64,000 nucleotides of DNA from Colius striatus (GCF_028858725.1 NC_084762.1:33757298-33821297); one strand, 5' to 3'; positions 13,766 to 30,343 are shown, counted from the stretch's first letter. Program-made: numbers and translations. Notes: a model not told the origin generated them from the sequence alone.

Positions 13766-16700
13766 AACAACTGAGACAGAAGGTCTGCCCCAAGAAGGCA
13801 TTTCACTGAACATTTTTCCCCACAGAGTGGACAATCTTCATGCAGTGGTGCAAGACAAGAGGCCCTATCTGATGGTCTTATGTTCCGGAGTTTGTTTCTA
13901 AGGCAGAAAGTGGTTAGAAATAATTTCAGCTTGAAAGTGGAAAACATTCTTGGAAGCAGAACTAGCAAAACCATTCTTCTTCCCACAGGTGTTACAATGT
14001 TCTTTATCTGTTCAGAAACAGGGAAATATTCTTACTCCACAAACTCCTTAATTCAGTGAAGGCAATTCTATCATCAGGTCATTTTGCATGCAGACAGCAG
14101 AGAGATTACTATTATTTAAATGCCACCTGGAACAGAGGAGAAAAGAGCTCTAATTCTGCTATCCACCACCATGAGTTCCTCCATGCATGAGTTTTCAACC
14201 TTCTGTAAAGCTTCTGTTTGTTTTCATGTTTTTTAAATCATGCCCAAAAGCCACAAAAGGCAAATAAAAAAAGCTCTTCAGCAAGGGGCATGGCAGCAAT
14301 GCAATAAAATTGAAAAGCTAGGCCTACCAAGCCTCACAACTGCATCAGGTTCCGGTTTACACTCAATTACAGTAGTCCCATCTTTTGCAAACTTCTCAGC
14401 AGTTTGTATCATGCTGTTATGTTTTTCTCTCACAGATATCTTCCTGAAATGAGGAACATATATGCTCTTCTCCTCCGATCACAACACATAGATAAAAGTA
14501 CCAAGCAGTATGGTAAGAAGGGGGTAAGATTACTTACCAGCCAATCTTGGGAATGTAAGGCAATGCTGCTTTAGGTTCTTTACATATTACCTTACCAGAA
14601 AATCAAGTGGAACAGTAACTAATAACCTTGGAATAAGGTCTCACAAAATGATGCTTGGTAATTAACAAGTGTTGAGGATGTCCTGTCTAAAACAGGTGCA
14701 TACTGACTGTAAATTTAGTTCTGATTTTATTTTGGAAGTGTTTGGAAGTATATTGGGCATCCCTTTGTAGTATCAGAGAAGGAAAACAGGTCAGTATATT
14801 TACTCAGTAAGAAATGTTTGAACAGAAAAAAAAAAATCAAACCAACACATTCTTTGTTAATGTTAAGACAAACAGCTCATTGGAGGAGGCAATGCATGTA
14901 AAGTTTTGCTTAGTTCTGTTTTATGAAATGATGGTGTAGCTGCAAAGAATTGCTCCACTTTTGATTGGCCAAAAATGAAAAAAAAAAAAAAATCCAGAGA
15001 CTATTCTAGAAGGCTCAAAAATCCTTAATAAAAAGAAACAAGGATAATTATTTGCAGCCTGCAGCCAAATGTGAGATAAAGGTGTCTAATCGGTGGTGAT
15101 TCACATCTGAATGTGGATTTGGTCAGAAGTAAAATGGGTCTGTTATGCCCACTATCATTGCTACCTGTCAGGTCTCAGCATCAGAGAACTATCTTACTCA
15201 TGGCAAAATTCAAAATAATTGGCAGCCTCCAGAAAAAGAGAGATATCTAGAATATAGAAGGAAGAACAGAAAGTTACAATATGTGTCAGAGTTGAGGTAC
15301 ACTCAGTCACTTCACACTTGCCTTTGCTTTGCCTGTCTTTCTTTTCACCAGCTTCTGACACCAAAGCAGAAATCACAAATGCCATACAACTTTCCACTCA
15401 ATTAAAAAAAGCAAGCCAAGAGCCAAAAGGCAGAAAGTCCCTTCTTAAAGCTCACATTCCAAGTTAAGAACCGTTAATACCCTTAATGTATTACTAACAA
15501 TGCCAAGTCTAAAGAACATAGCCTTCTATGAAACACATTATATAAAACAGCTAATATGAGAATGTCAATACAGCCTTATTATCAAAGCTGAAGTACATGA
15601 CAAGTTAGCCTTGGAAGAAAACAAGAGGCAGCTCTTTTCCAGACCAAAAAAAAAGAGAAATAATTTATACCAAGCCCCTCACAGAATCCATGAATATATT
15701 TATAAAATAACTTAGCCCTCACCACATGATCTCAGTATAACATCCACTCATCTCTAGCTAACGCAGCTGAGGAAGGGAACACAAGCTGTTCTGTTTGCTT
15801 CTTTGCACTGCTGTCACAATGCAGTCTAATACGGGCATACCATCTTACATTTTCAGGGACACATCCTTTTGCCTTTCTCAACTAATGTGCACACATGTGC
15901 ATCCATGTATCCTTGCCTGTAGTAAAGGCAGTCTAATTTACTGTGAGCAGTACTGAAGAGAGCTTACACTAGTTTGTTATGTCTGATAGGCTCAGAGAGC
16001 TTAAGAAACAGCTGGAGATGAGACATTAGAAAGAGCTCATAGTTTCTTCTTGGGTAATAAACTCAGAGTCTGATGTGATAAAAGAGAAAAAAAACAAACT
16101 CTTCTGCTGCAAAAGAGCTGTGTGTGTATGGGACAGTCATCAATTATGTTCTAAACAACTGCCCTTCCCATTAGTCCCTTAGAGAAGGAGCATTGTGAGT
16201 GATTATCAAGAGGCATGGTATTTACGGTGACAGGATGGCAAAAGATGGGAGGAGTTCACATATTATATGTGTACTACAAGGAAGGTTGGCCTGGATGTAA
16301 CCAACTGGACAGCAGTAAACAGTGAAGCCTAGAGAGGGGGGAAAGAAATTATTGACTTTGTGTAGCAGAGCTGGCTTGTAAACAGACAGCAAGAGGTAGT
16401 TCAGAAACATCAAATCTTATGAAGCCCACAGATCTATCATAAAGGCATTAAATAAGTCTAGCTCTTGCCCTATTCTACTCAAGTAACAAGTTAAAAGTGA
16501 GAGTCTTTTACCCTGAGGGAACTTCTAGTGTCTCCCTAATCTACCACCTACCTATTCCATCCAGCCCTCAAGAACAGTGTCTTTCAATTGCTACTCCTCT
16601 GTTAAACTGGACTGAAGGTTACTCACATACTCCGATCTATTGCTGAGGGAGAGAGGGAAAGCTTAAGACATACTCACACACAACCGGACTATTTCCTCAC

Positions 16701-19440
16701 GAAACCCTGTCTTCACTTGAATAATGGAATTTGAGGTTGGAAATGTGAGGTTTTTGAAAGTCAAGAATAAAAGATGCTAGCACTTTATCATATCTTCTAT
16801 GGAAACAGAAATCCTTCCAGTTTTCCTGAATTCTCATCACAAAGGAGACAAGTAAAGATCTTTGAGGACCTCAAGTCTTCTGTAGCATTTAAGAAAACTA
16901 TCAAGATATATTTCTAACAGTCAGCTTGGCCGAGCTCCTATTTCAATCACATACAAGTGGGCATAAAAATCCAAAGTCTTACTAATTCCTACTGTCTAAT
17001 ATGAAGCTCACCTATTACTGAAAGACTTGTTATCTTTATCGCACAGTAGCTACTGTTAATCAGCATGGTCAAAATTCAGTTACCCAGGCTGAAGATAATA
17101 CTGCATTCATTATTAGCCAAACTTCTGGTAAGTCTTTGCAACCTGCATTTCTTCATCGGTACTTCTGTGGAGCTGAAGTTTTGATAAACACTGATGGCAA
17201 GAATGCACTATAGCTCATGTACCCAAAATGCTAATAATATGAACATGGATATCTAACATTTTCCTGCTAACCACTAAAATGCTCACAAATTGAAAACATA
17301 CTTTTTATCACGTACAAGGAACATCAAACAAAGCTATGGACATTTCATCTAACTGCATCCAACTAAAGCATCACTTTTTTCATGAATTAAAACAGCAAGT
17401 TGTTAAGGGGTTTTTTTTAAACCATAAGAGAGCTCACCCTTCCAAAACAAAAAGCCAAGAAAAGGTGGGAAGTAATCTGAGCTAATCTAGAGACATTGAT
17501 AGTGAATCCAAGAATCTGATATAGGCCATTCTACAAAAATTACATCAAGTCAAAGTAGTCAACTATTTTATACTCAATTGAACCGAATGTAAGCTGTACA
17601 GCAGTAAGCCCTCTCCCCACACCTTTTCTTTTTCTGCATTTGTACCCGATTTTAGTCTTTAGAAGCAGCAAAAATATACAAGGCTTTAAATTTAATTACT
17701 TGATATTGCAAAACAGCTTTTAGGTCTGGAAGTGTTTCGAAGACAATTGTTTCCTGCTGTGACAGAAAACTGTATCATTAAGAGTAAAGAGGTTACTTAC
17801 TTAGATATTACCATCATCCATTATTTCTTTCTGTAGCACCATTTTAGAGCACATCATTCCTTTCCATTCAAGTACTACAAATTAAGCCAGCAGGACAGTC
17901 GGTCCACATAGTCAGCAAAACAACTTACTTGAATTTGGTCTTTTCTTAGCATTTTCTTCTTGCATTGAAATTAAATCACTGACTGCACAGATTTCATTTT
18001 CTTTCTGAGCAAAGCATTTAAATAAGAGATCCTTACCTCCACCTTTTGAAGCAGTGAGCTAATCTCCCTACTTGTTTTATTTTCCCTTGTGTATTCACTT
18101 CACTTATGCATGCATAGTGGTGATTTGTGGATCCTTTTCCCTTTGATACATGATTTATTGGACTGAGTTTCCAACCACTTCAGTGTATTCCGCTACCCCA
18201 CTGCCTTTGAGTTATCAGCATTCTGTTCCTCAACTTTCAATCCTCCAAAAACATAACCTTCCTACCATTACATTTTGTAAGACAATTTTCAGTTTCTGCT
18301 CCAAGTCTGCTATCTTTCCCTCTACATTTACAGTACAGAATAAGCACAGCTGAAAGCAATTATCCTTATAGCCCTGAAACCACGTTCCCTTTTTTTCTCT
18401 CAACAGTTTCTTCTTTTCAGACGTAATGTTACTTCAAGAATTGCATTAAAGGAAGGTGGTGCATAACAGAGGCTGCTGCTACTACATCATGTCAGCAGTC
18501 AACACTTGTATCAAGGCTACATAACCAAGAATATTGGTTTCACATTACATGCTGATATTCAAACAGCAGTCACAATATTAACAACAGGCTAAAATAATTC
18601 TATCCAACTGTATGGAAAGGCCTAATTTGATTATATGAATCTCAAGCCCACATCAGCAGGGAGAAATGACTGAAATGCTAATGCACCAACACATACATAC
18701 CTTAAAAAAGAGAATGAAGAGCTGTCTGACTGTTTGAAAAGAAAATAAAGAACACTACTCAGATCAAAACTGGAGTGGTTATCTAAGAGTCACTTAGCTG
18801 TGTCGCAGCCTGTTTGCATGCCCTGTTATTTAAAATGTAGCCATTGTTTTTTCAGTCCTCCCATTCCATTTTCCTCTTTAAGTATGCCTGAAAGAGTCTC
18901 GATCTGCAGAAGACACAAGTCTTTTGACAGCCATTCAGTTATTCTTTTAAGAATCAATGAGGTATCTGTTCACATAGTTCCTCAAGTGCAGTCTGAAAAA
19001 CTGCAATGCTTGGACTCAATCTTAAAGTTCTTTTTCAAACTAAGCAAAAATATTCTGTGAAACGTGCAGACTTACACAAATGTTATGTATATGCACTGAG
19101 TAAAGTTTAACTTGCATTTAGGAAAGAAATGAAATAAAACCAGCTATTTTTCTGGAGTTAACAGAAGAACACGACCAGCTCAGCTACTATAGTTCTGTTT
19201 AATTCAACAAACATTCTACCTTCTCACTTCTGTGCACCTGATTTTGTCTCTCCCATTCACAACAAAATATATTCTGGCCTAAAATTACATGGCAATGTAC
19301 AGTATGGAAGAATCTGGGTTGAACTGTCAAATGGCATTTATTCAGAAATATGGTTATATATGAAAATCACAAATAAAATGTTTTAGTTGTGGTACATTGG
19401 AATAGGAGGAAAAAATACAGTTAAGACTCTTTCTATTTCA
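13766..19440. other. Gene-free AT-rich stretch downstream of SEC61B
   Basis: No coding exon or clear repeat was recognised in these 5.7 kb. It contains a 14-A run near 14978 and several short homopolymer tracts. It lies 3' of SEC61B, which reads leftward and ends at about 19435. Open frames are all under 90 codons and show no domain. Confidence 0.4.
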
Positions 19441-19450
19441 ATACACAACT

Positions 19451-19456
19451 TTTATT
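19451..19456 (-). terminator. SEC61B: SEC61B poly(A) signal AATAAA
   Basis: The plus-strand TTTATT is AATAAA on the gene strand. It lies about 220 bp beyond the SEC61B stop codon and is followed within ~20 bp by T-rich sequence. This gives a 3' UTR of roughly 230-240 nt, a sensible length for this short housekeeping transcript. A second AATAAA-type hexamer lies further on near 19337. Confidence 0.65.
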
Positions 19457-19673
19457 GCAATACCTGTATTCTAATTGTAGATACAAATATAAAATGACCC
19501 ATGACAGACTTTAAAGCTGTCCAAATAGCAAACTGAGAAATTAATTCAGTATTACAGCCAAACTTGACAGGACTTCAACAGGTGATAAGAAGCTTCCCCA
19601 GTCTCTCTCCAAGAACAACCAGGATTCACCATATTTTTGGTCCAAGTTGTACGCTTTAAGTTGGCAGCTGAGT

Positions 19674-24624
<4,951 letters not shown>

Positions 24625-25086
24625 GGCGACAGGGGCGCTGGCTCGGGCGGGCGGCGCAACACAACACGACACGACACAGCCCGGTCTCGCCGACGCTCCT
24701 CAGACGGCGGCTCCGGCCACGTCCCTGCCCGCAGCAGGCCCCGCCTCCGCGCCGCGCCTCGCGGGGACCCGCGGCTGCCCGCGATCGTGCCTGAGCACCA
24801 CCGGCTCCCTTTTGCCTCCCGCCTTCGCTCTGCAGCCGCTGTCCGAGGGACCCGACTCCGCGGAACGCCTCCTTCGCGCCCGCTCCCTCACTGGCGGCCG
24901 GGCGAGCAGGAAACGGCGCGGACAGCGTGCCGGGCAGCGCCGGGGCCGCCCGGCGGGCGGGGCGGTAGGCGAGGCCCGGGGGGAAGGCTGACGTGTCCGC
25001 GTCCCGCGGTGGCCTCGGCGCCGCGCATGCCCGCTGCCGGCCGGTGCGTGCCAGGCGGGCGGGCCGGTGCTGCCCCCTCAGAAGTC
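24625..25086. promoter_or_regulatory. Bidirectional SEC61B/ALG2 promoter
   Basis: Only 462 bp separate the two start codons, so both 5' UTRs and one shared promoter must lie here. There is no TATA box. Visible motifs are overlapping Sp1-type GC boxes (GGGCGGGGCGG, 24955-24965), an unfolded-protein-response-type core TGACGTG (24989-24995) and an NRF1-like GCGCATGC (25023-25030). Exact transcription start sites cannot be placed from sequence. Confidence 0.8.
24989..24995 (+). promoter_or_regulatory. UPRE/CRE-like TGACGTG core
   Basis: TGACGTG is the core of the UPR element bound by XBP1/ATF6 (full form TGACGTGG; here the next base is T) and also a CRE-like half site. It lies 92 bp upstream of the ALG2 start codon. 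Both neighbouring genes are ER genes, so stress-responsive control is plausible. No complete ERSE (CCAAT-N9-CCACG) was found. Confidence 0.4.
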
Positions 25087-27945
25087 ATGGCGGCCCCGGC
25101 GGAGGAGGAGGCGGCGGCGAGCGGGGAGGGCCCGTCCGTTCTGTTCCTGCACCCGGACCTGGGCCTGGGCGGCGCGGAGCGGCTGGTGGTGGACGCGGCG
25201 CTAGCGCTGCAGGCGCGGGGCTGCCGCGTGCAGATCTGGACGGCGCACTACGACGCCGCGCGCTGCTTCGCGGAGACGCGCGGGCTGGCGGTGCGGCGCG
25301 CGGGCGGGTGGCTGCCGCGCAGCCTGTGGGGCCGCGGGCACGCGCTGTGCGCCGCCCTGCGCATGGCCTTCGTGGCGCTCTACGTCCTGCTCCTCAGCGG
25401 CCAGCGCGCCGACGTCTTCGTCTGCGACCAGGTGCCCCCGGGGCGCGGGGAGGACGGGTGCTGGCGGGCCCCGGGGCGGCGGGAGGGAGGCGAGGCTGCT
25501 GCCACCTAGGCGCCTCACGTGGGTGTCCCGCGGCGGTGCGGCCTTAGCGTGAGGAGGAAGGCCCAGGGCTGAAGGGGGACGTGGCGGCCTCACGGGCCGG
25601 GGTGACAGCGGAAGTCGGGAGCTGCATGGAGAGGACCAGGGCGAAGGAGCGCGAATTGATGCACCTGTGGATACGAGAGAGAGAGAGAAAGAAAAAGCTT
25701 ACAAAGGGCCGGCTCTCAGGGCATGGCTTTGAAATGTACCAGTAGAAGTTAAGAGGGACCTGGGGGTGCTGATTGGCAGCAGAATGACCATGAGCCAGCA
25801 ATGTGCCCTCATGGCCAAGAAGGCCAATGGCATCCTGGATTGTATTAGGAGGGCTGTGGGCAGTAGGTTGAGAGACGTTCTCTACCCCCTCTACTCTGCC
25901 CTTGTGAGACCACATCGGGAGCAGTGTCCAGTTCTGGGCCCCTCAGTTCAGGAAGGACAGGGAGCTGCTAGAGAGAGAGTTCAGCATGGGGCCACAAAGA
26001 TGATTAGGGAATAGAGCATTTTCCTTATGATGAAAGGCTGAGGGGACTGGGGCTCTTTAACTTGGAGAAAAGGAGACTGAGGGGTGATCTCATTAACGTT
26101 TACAAATATGTAGAGGGTGGGTGTCAGGAGGATGGAGCCAGGCTGTTCTCAGTGATGTCCAATGATAAGACAAGGGGCAATGGGTATAAGCTGGAATGTA
26201 AGAGGTTCCAAAGAAATGCAAGGAAGAATTTCTTCACTGAGAATGACGGAGCAGTGAAACAGGCTGCCTGGATGGGTTGTTGAGTCTCCTTCTCTGGGGA
26301 TATTCAAAACCCACCTGGACGAGTTCCTGTGTGACCTATTCTAGGTGGTCCTGCTCTGGCAGTGGGGCTGGCCTGGATGATCTTTTGAGGCCTCTTACAA
26401 CTCTTAAGATTCTATGACCAGCAGGTCAAGGGAGGTTCTCCTCCCCTTCTGCTCTGCCCTGGTAGGGCCACATTGGAGTATTACATCCAGTTCTAGGCTC
26501 TCCAACTCAAAAGAGACAGGGAACTTCTGGAGAGAGTCCAGCGCAGGGCCACCAAGATGATCAGAGGACTGGAACAACTTTCTTATGCAGGATCTGGGGC
26601 TGTTTAGCCTGGAGAAGAAACAACTAAAACAGGACCTTATCAATGCTTATAAATACTCAAAAGCTGGGGGTCAAGAGGATGAGTTGGGTCTTTTTCCTGT
26701 AGTGCCCAATGACAGGACAAGCAGTCATGGGCACAAGTGGGAACACAAAGAGTTCCATTTAAACATAAGGAAAATCTTATTTTCTGTGAGGGTGAAGGAG
26801 CCCTGGCACAGGCTGACCAGGGAAGGTGTGGAATCTCATTCTCTGGAGATTTTCAAAACCCACCTGGACATGTTCCTCTGTAACCTGAACTAGGTGGACC
26901 TGCTTTAGCAGGGAGGGTGGACTCGATGATCTCTAGAGGTCCCTACCAGCCGCTACCATTCTGTGACTCTGATTCTGTCCCCGTCAGTGACACTAACACA
27001 AGTAACAAAAACCTCTCCTTCTGTCTCTCCTGGGTGCCCTAGGTGTCTGCTTGCATTCCTGTGCTTAGACTGGCAAGAACTCGTAAGAAGATTTTGTTTT
27101 ACTGTCACTTTCCGGACCAGCTTCTGACCAAGAGAGAATCACTGCTAAAGCGCATCTATAGGTTACCACTCGACTGGCTGGAAGAGTACACGACTGGCAT
27201 GGCAGACTGCATTGTTGTGAACAGCAGGTTCACCGCCGGTGTGTTCAAGGACACGTTTAAGTCCTTAACTCAAATAAACCCAGACGTCCTCTACCCATCA
27301 CTGAACGTCAGTAGCTTTGAAGCAGTAGTTCCCGCGGACATAGATGACCTGATACCACAAAAGAAAAAGTTCATGTTTCTTTCCATTAATAGGTATGAGA
27401 GAAAAAAGAATCTAGCATTGGCTCTCAAAGCTTTGCATGACCTTCGAGGAAGACTCGATTCTCATGAGTGGAATGAAGTTCACCTGGTTATGGCAGGTGG
27501 TTATGATAAACGAGTTCTGGAAAACGTGGAGCACTATGAAGAGCTGAGGAGGCTTGCAGCCAAGCTTGGCATTAACGACCATGTCACTTTTCTGAGGTCA
27601 TTCTCAGATGAACAGAAAATCTCTCTTTTTAGTAACTCTGTGTGTGTGCTTTATACACCTAGCAATGAACATTTTGGCATTGTTCCTCTGGAGGCCATGT
27701 ATATGAGATGTCCAGTTATAGCAGTTAATTCAGGTGGTCCTTTAGAATCAATCTTGCACAATGTTACAGGATTTTTGTGCGATCCCCTGCCAACACAATT
27801 TTCTGAGGCCATGGAAAAAATTGTGAGAGATCCTCTCTTGAAAGACACAATGGGAGCAGCTGGGAGAGTCAGAGTTATGGAAAAATTTTCCTCAGAAGCA
27901 TTCACAGAACAGCTGTACCAATACATATGCAGATTAATGCAATAA
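25087..27945 (+). CDS. ALG2: ALG2, alpha-1,3/1,6-mannosyltransferase (2 exons)
   Basis: ALG2 acts on the cytosolic face of the ER. It adds an alpha-1,3 and then an alpha-1,6 mannose from GDP-mannose to Man1GlcNAc2-PP-dolichol in N-glycan precursor synthesis. Exons are 25087-25431 (115 codons, donor CAG|GTGCCC) and 27043-27945 (acceptor 'gtgccctag', phase 0). The product is 415 aa against 416 that I recall for human. The GT-B fold of family GT4 is visible: nucleotide-binding entry [15 protein letters not shown] (20-34), the conserved [16 protein letters not shown] and INRYERKKN blocks, and the EX7E signature from E324 to E332 (EHFGIVPLE), followed by AVNSGGP. The ATG at 25087 has G at -3 and +4. 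An in-frame ATG 20 codons upstream (25027) has poor context and adds a non-conserved leader. No frameshift or missing key residue is seen. The 1.6-kb intron holds two CR1 copies. Confidence 0.97.
25747..26417 (+). mobile_element. CR1 LINE fragment in ALG2 intron (first)
   Basis: This is a sense-oriented CR1 tail. It starts in the ORF2 segment corresponding to 'aagagggacctgggggtgct', continues through [20 protein letters not shown]-type coding text, and has an ORF2 tail broken by frameshifts. It ends at 'cttaagattctatga'. It lies in ALG2 intron 1 in the same direction as transcription. Confidence 0.9.
26418..26976 (+). mobile_element. CR1 LINE fragment in ALG2 intron (second, abutting)
   Basis: This second CR1 begins at 'ccagcaggtcaagggaggtt', directly at the ATTCTATG end of the previous copy. 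It runs to 'gtccctaccagccgctacca' plus a decayed tail. The ORF2 tail is open at 26585-26893. It ends ~65 bp before the ALG2 exon 2 acceptor. It has a different subfamily texture from the first copy, so this is an independent insertion, not a duplication. Confidence 0.9.
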
Positions 27946-27946
27946 A
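27941..27946 (+). terminator. ALG2: AATAAA overlapping the ALG2 stop codon
   Basis: The hexamer AATAAA spans the last codon and stop (CAA TAA AAT). A functional signal here would give an extremely short 3' UTR. A variant ATTAAA at 28670-28675 lies ~725 bp downstream and is the more ordinary candidate. Which is used cannot be told from sequence. Confidence 0.35.
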
Positions 27947-28700
27947 ATCATGTTTCCATATTATGTTTTATAGCTTTGTATCTCTCGTTTGTATAGGGGA
28001 CCAGTATTCATTGTGACTATGATGAAGAACACAGGACATCAGAATTTCCTTGTTGTGCTTCTTGTGCTGCCTTATGTTGCTTGATAAAAAGAACAAGATG
28101 TGTCCCACTCTGTCCTTAGAAGGTTGACATTTTCATGTGGCAGGCAGGTCTGCAGTTGTGGTTCTTTCATGTACTGTGCCTTGGAAAAATGCATAGTTCA
28201 ATGGCAGTAACTTAACTGGGAAATCATTGCACATTTCACTTTAATACTGTAGGCTACGGCCAATTGAGTTTACTGAGTGTGACTGTGTACAGGTAGGTGC
28301 AGCTTTGTGTATTTAAGATGTTCATCATTAGTTCTTAAGTTAAAAGAGCTGTCTTAGCTAAAGTCCAGAGAGAATTACACAGTCCAACCAACTGCAGGGT
28401 TAGAAAGGCCAGCACTGTTAGGGGTAAGAGTGGTATGATTTTAAAATCACTGACCGTTTTACTCCTTTAATTGTATCATGTAGTTTACACTGAGTGTCAT
28501 AAACAAGTGTACAGGTGTGTGAACAGGAGGAGGCTGAGACTGGAGTAAAGCCGAGGACATCGGACTACTTCAAGCGAAAATATTAGTGCTGAAATTCTGT
28601 CTGTCCAGCTACCTGCATATATCTTAAGGATGGAATTTTGCTTTTGAGAATCTGCCTTGTAGAGACTTGATTAAATGAGATCCTCTTTATTTAACGTCTG
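27946..28700 (+). other. ALG2: Probable ALG2 3' UTR
   Basis: The sequence after the stop is unbroken by repeats until a CR1 stub at ~28885. It contains the ATTAAA variant at 28670. The UTR extent is inferred, not shown. Confidence 0.45.
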
Positions 28701-28884
28701 ATTCTAAGTGACTATACCCTTTCTAAACGGTGCTAACCTGGAGCAGGCAATGAGGACATTTTGTTTTGCCTGTTTTACTGGTTGGGATATAATTTTTCTG
28801 AATAGCTTTCACGGGAAGCTGTGGTCAGCATGTAGAGGCGTGGCACAGTGCTTTGGGCTGCTTCAAGATCTCTTGCTCCCCGTC

Positions 28885-28992
28885 TTGAGCAACCTGAGCT
28901 AGTGAAAGATGTCACTGCCCATGGCAGGAGGTTTGGACTAGGTTAAATCTTCAAAAATCCTTTCCAACCCAAACCATTCTATAGTTCTGTAG
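28885..28992 (+). mobile_element. CR1 3'-end stub
   Basis: A degenerate CR1 tail: 'gagcaacctgagctagtgaa', 'ggtttggactaggttaaatc', 'ccaacccaaaccattctata'. It matches a Gly-Leu-Asp-poor older CR1 subfamily end. Part of the ORF2 tail may extend left to ~28815. Confidence 0.75.
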
Positions 28993-29189
28993 TCTTCCAG
29001 AACCATCAGTAGGGACTGGGCAATGACATCAGGATTCATTAGTTAGACATGATGAATCTTTACAGTCTGTCCAGAGGCTGTATGTCCCAACGGATATTAA
29101 TTGTCAGTCATAATCTCTCAGGTCTGAGGGCAATCTGAGTGGACTGTGACCATGTGGAAGACAATTTCTCTGTGCTCCAAAACATGATG

Positions 29190-29605
29190 GCTTATTGAAA
29201 TGGAGCAGTTTGGAGAGGGAACACAACTGTGTGATGGCCAGGGCTGTCTTGCTAGAGCTCCATCAGGAGCAGTTGGCCGCTAGCTACATAATGCAGTTTA
29301 TGGAGTTGACTTGGGAAACTAGGTGTGCAGAGCAAGGACTTAAGGTCCTTAGGACTCTCTGTGGCCTTCAAGATGGCAAGGACTAGCTTGCCCCAGAGCC
29401 TGGAGCAGCCTGGTAGGCTGGCCTGTCACTGGGGAAGCACCTGGCTCTATCAGCAAGGGCATATGCAGACTACTGGAGGAGCTCCACTGTATTTTGCTTC
29501 ATCCCCAGAGGAGGAGCCTATGGACATAGGAGCCATTTATCTCACTCCTCATCCCAAGAATGAGAACACAGATGGAGAAAAGAGGATTGCTTCACAGGGG
29601 TAGAA
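29190..29605 (+). pseudogene. Decayed gag of a Ty3/gypsy-type element
   Basis: The first piece (29195-29386) reads as a Gag capsid segment containing LELHQEQLAASYIMQF and the landmark GLQDGKD followed by a stop where the family typically has a Glu codon. A frame shift leads into 29325-29603, which reads SLEQPGRLA and the diagnostic EEPMDIGAIYLTP motif seen just before the nucleocapsid region in sushi-ichi-like gypsy Gag and in RTL/PEG10 proteins. At least one nonsense mutation and one frameshift show it is dead. Assignment rests on recognition of family motifs, not a database search. Confidence 0.6.
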
Positions 29606-29879
29606 ATGGCCCAGAGGCAGCAACTTCTACAATGAAATACCAGCTGAGACCTGGACAGGACTGAAGCAGGCTATGGTAAATGCCTGTTTCAGTTCTTCAG
29701 AAGCTATGTGTGCTTCTTAGCCCCATAGAAAGTGAGGCCCCTTCCAAGTAGGTACTGTTGTAGGGACTGTGATGCTGGAAAACCCTGCTATGAATCATCA
29801 AAATAAGCTGGCAAATTCTAAGAAACTGACTCCCTGCACACTAGAAGGGAATGAGCAGAAAACTTTTCTGATGCAGATA

Positions 29880-30180
29880 CAGACACTATGTGGACCTTGA
29901 GATACCATTTGCTCACTTATGCTCCAACCACCTTCCATTGTTTTGTAAATGATGTGCTGCACAGGCTACTTGATAGCTACATAGTGGTAATCTTGGCATC
30001 CTCATGTTCTCTGGTGCTCAAGAGGCACACAGACTATGCTGGAGAAGTCCTGAGTCATTTGCAGCAGTGGTGACTCTATGTCCAGCCCCAGAGATTTGCT
30101 CTTTTCAACAGCACAGGGTGGAGTTACTGGGGTACCTGGTGGACCCCAACTACTGGCATGTGAATCCCAGGTAGGTTGAA
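29880..30180 (+). pseudogene. Decayed gypsy-type reverse transcriptase, palm segment
   Basis: The frame at 29888-30073 carries YAPTTFHCFVNDVLHRLLDS, matching the conserved 'NAPATFQRFVNDVL' landmark of Ty3/gypsy RT. The catalytic YLDD box that should follow is replaced (VVILASS). After a stop, LYVQPQRFALF and GYLVDP follow, as in the family, with a frameshift between. The active site is lost, so this is a relic. It lies ~280 bp from the gag relic, so protease and the early RT are missing or moved. Confidence 0.65.
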
Positions 30181-30184
30181 GCCA

Positions 30185-30343
30185 CCTTGAGCTGACAGGC
30201 TTCTGTGAAGGACCAGAACCCCTCATACTTCTTTTTGACAAAAAATATGGAGCGCTGGAAGTGGAGGCAGAAGAGCAGATCAGCTCACATACCAGATTGT
30301 CCTTGTGATGCTCCTTGAGGGCTGCTGACTTGAAGCATAACAA
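30185..30343 (-). pseudogene. Inverted N-terminal reverse transcriptase segment
   Basis: On the minus strand, from 30343 down, the frame reads LKEHHKDNLVCELI then SSAPYFL, and the adjacent frame reads FFVKKK. This is the order of the early RT landmark of gypsy elements (L.EYI..NL..G.I.PS.SP...FFVKKKDG). In an intact element this lies upstream of the palm segment on the same strand. Here it is downstream and inverted. A frameshift separates the two landmarks. Confidence 0.5.

Noticed and set aside
13507-13986. 159-codon minus-strand open frame
   Set aside because: It overlaps a CR1 stub (13708-13765) and has no recognisable domain, promoter or splice context.
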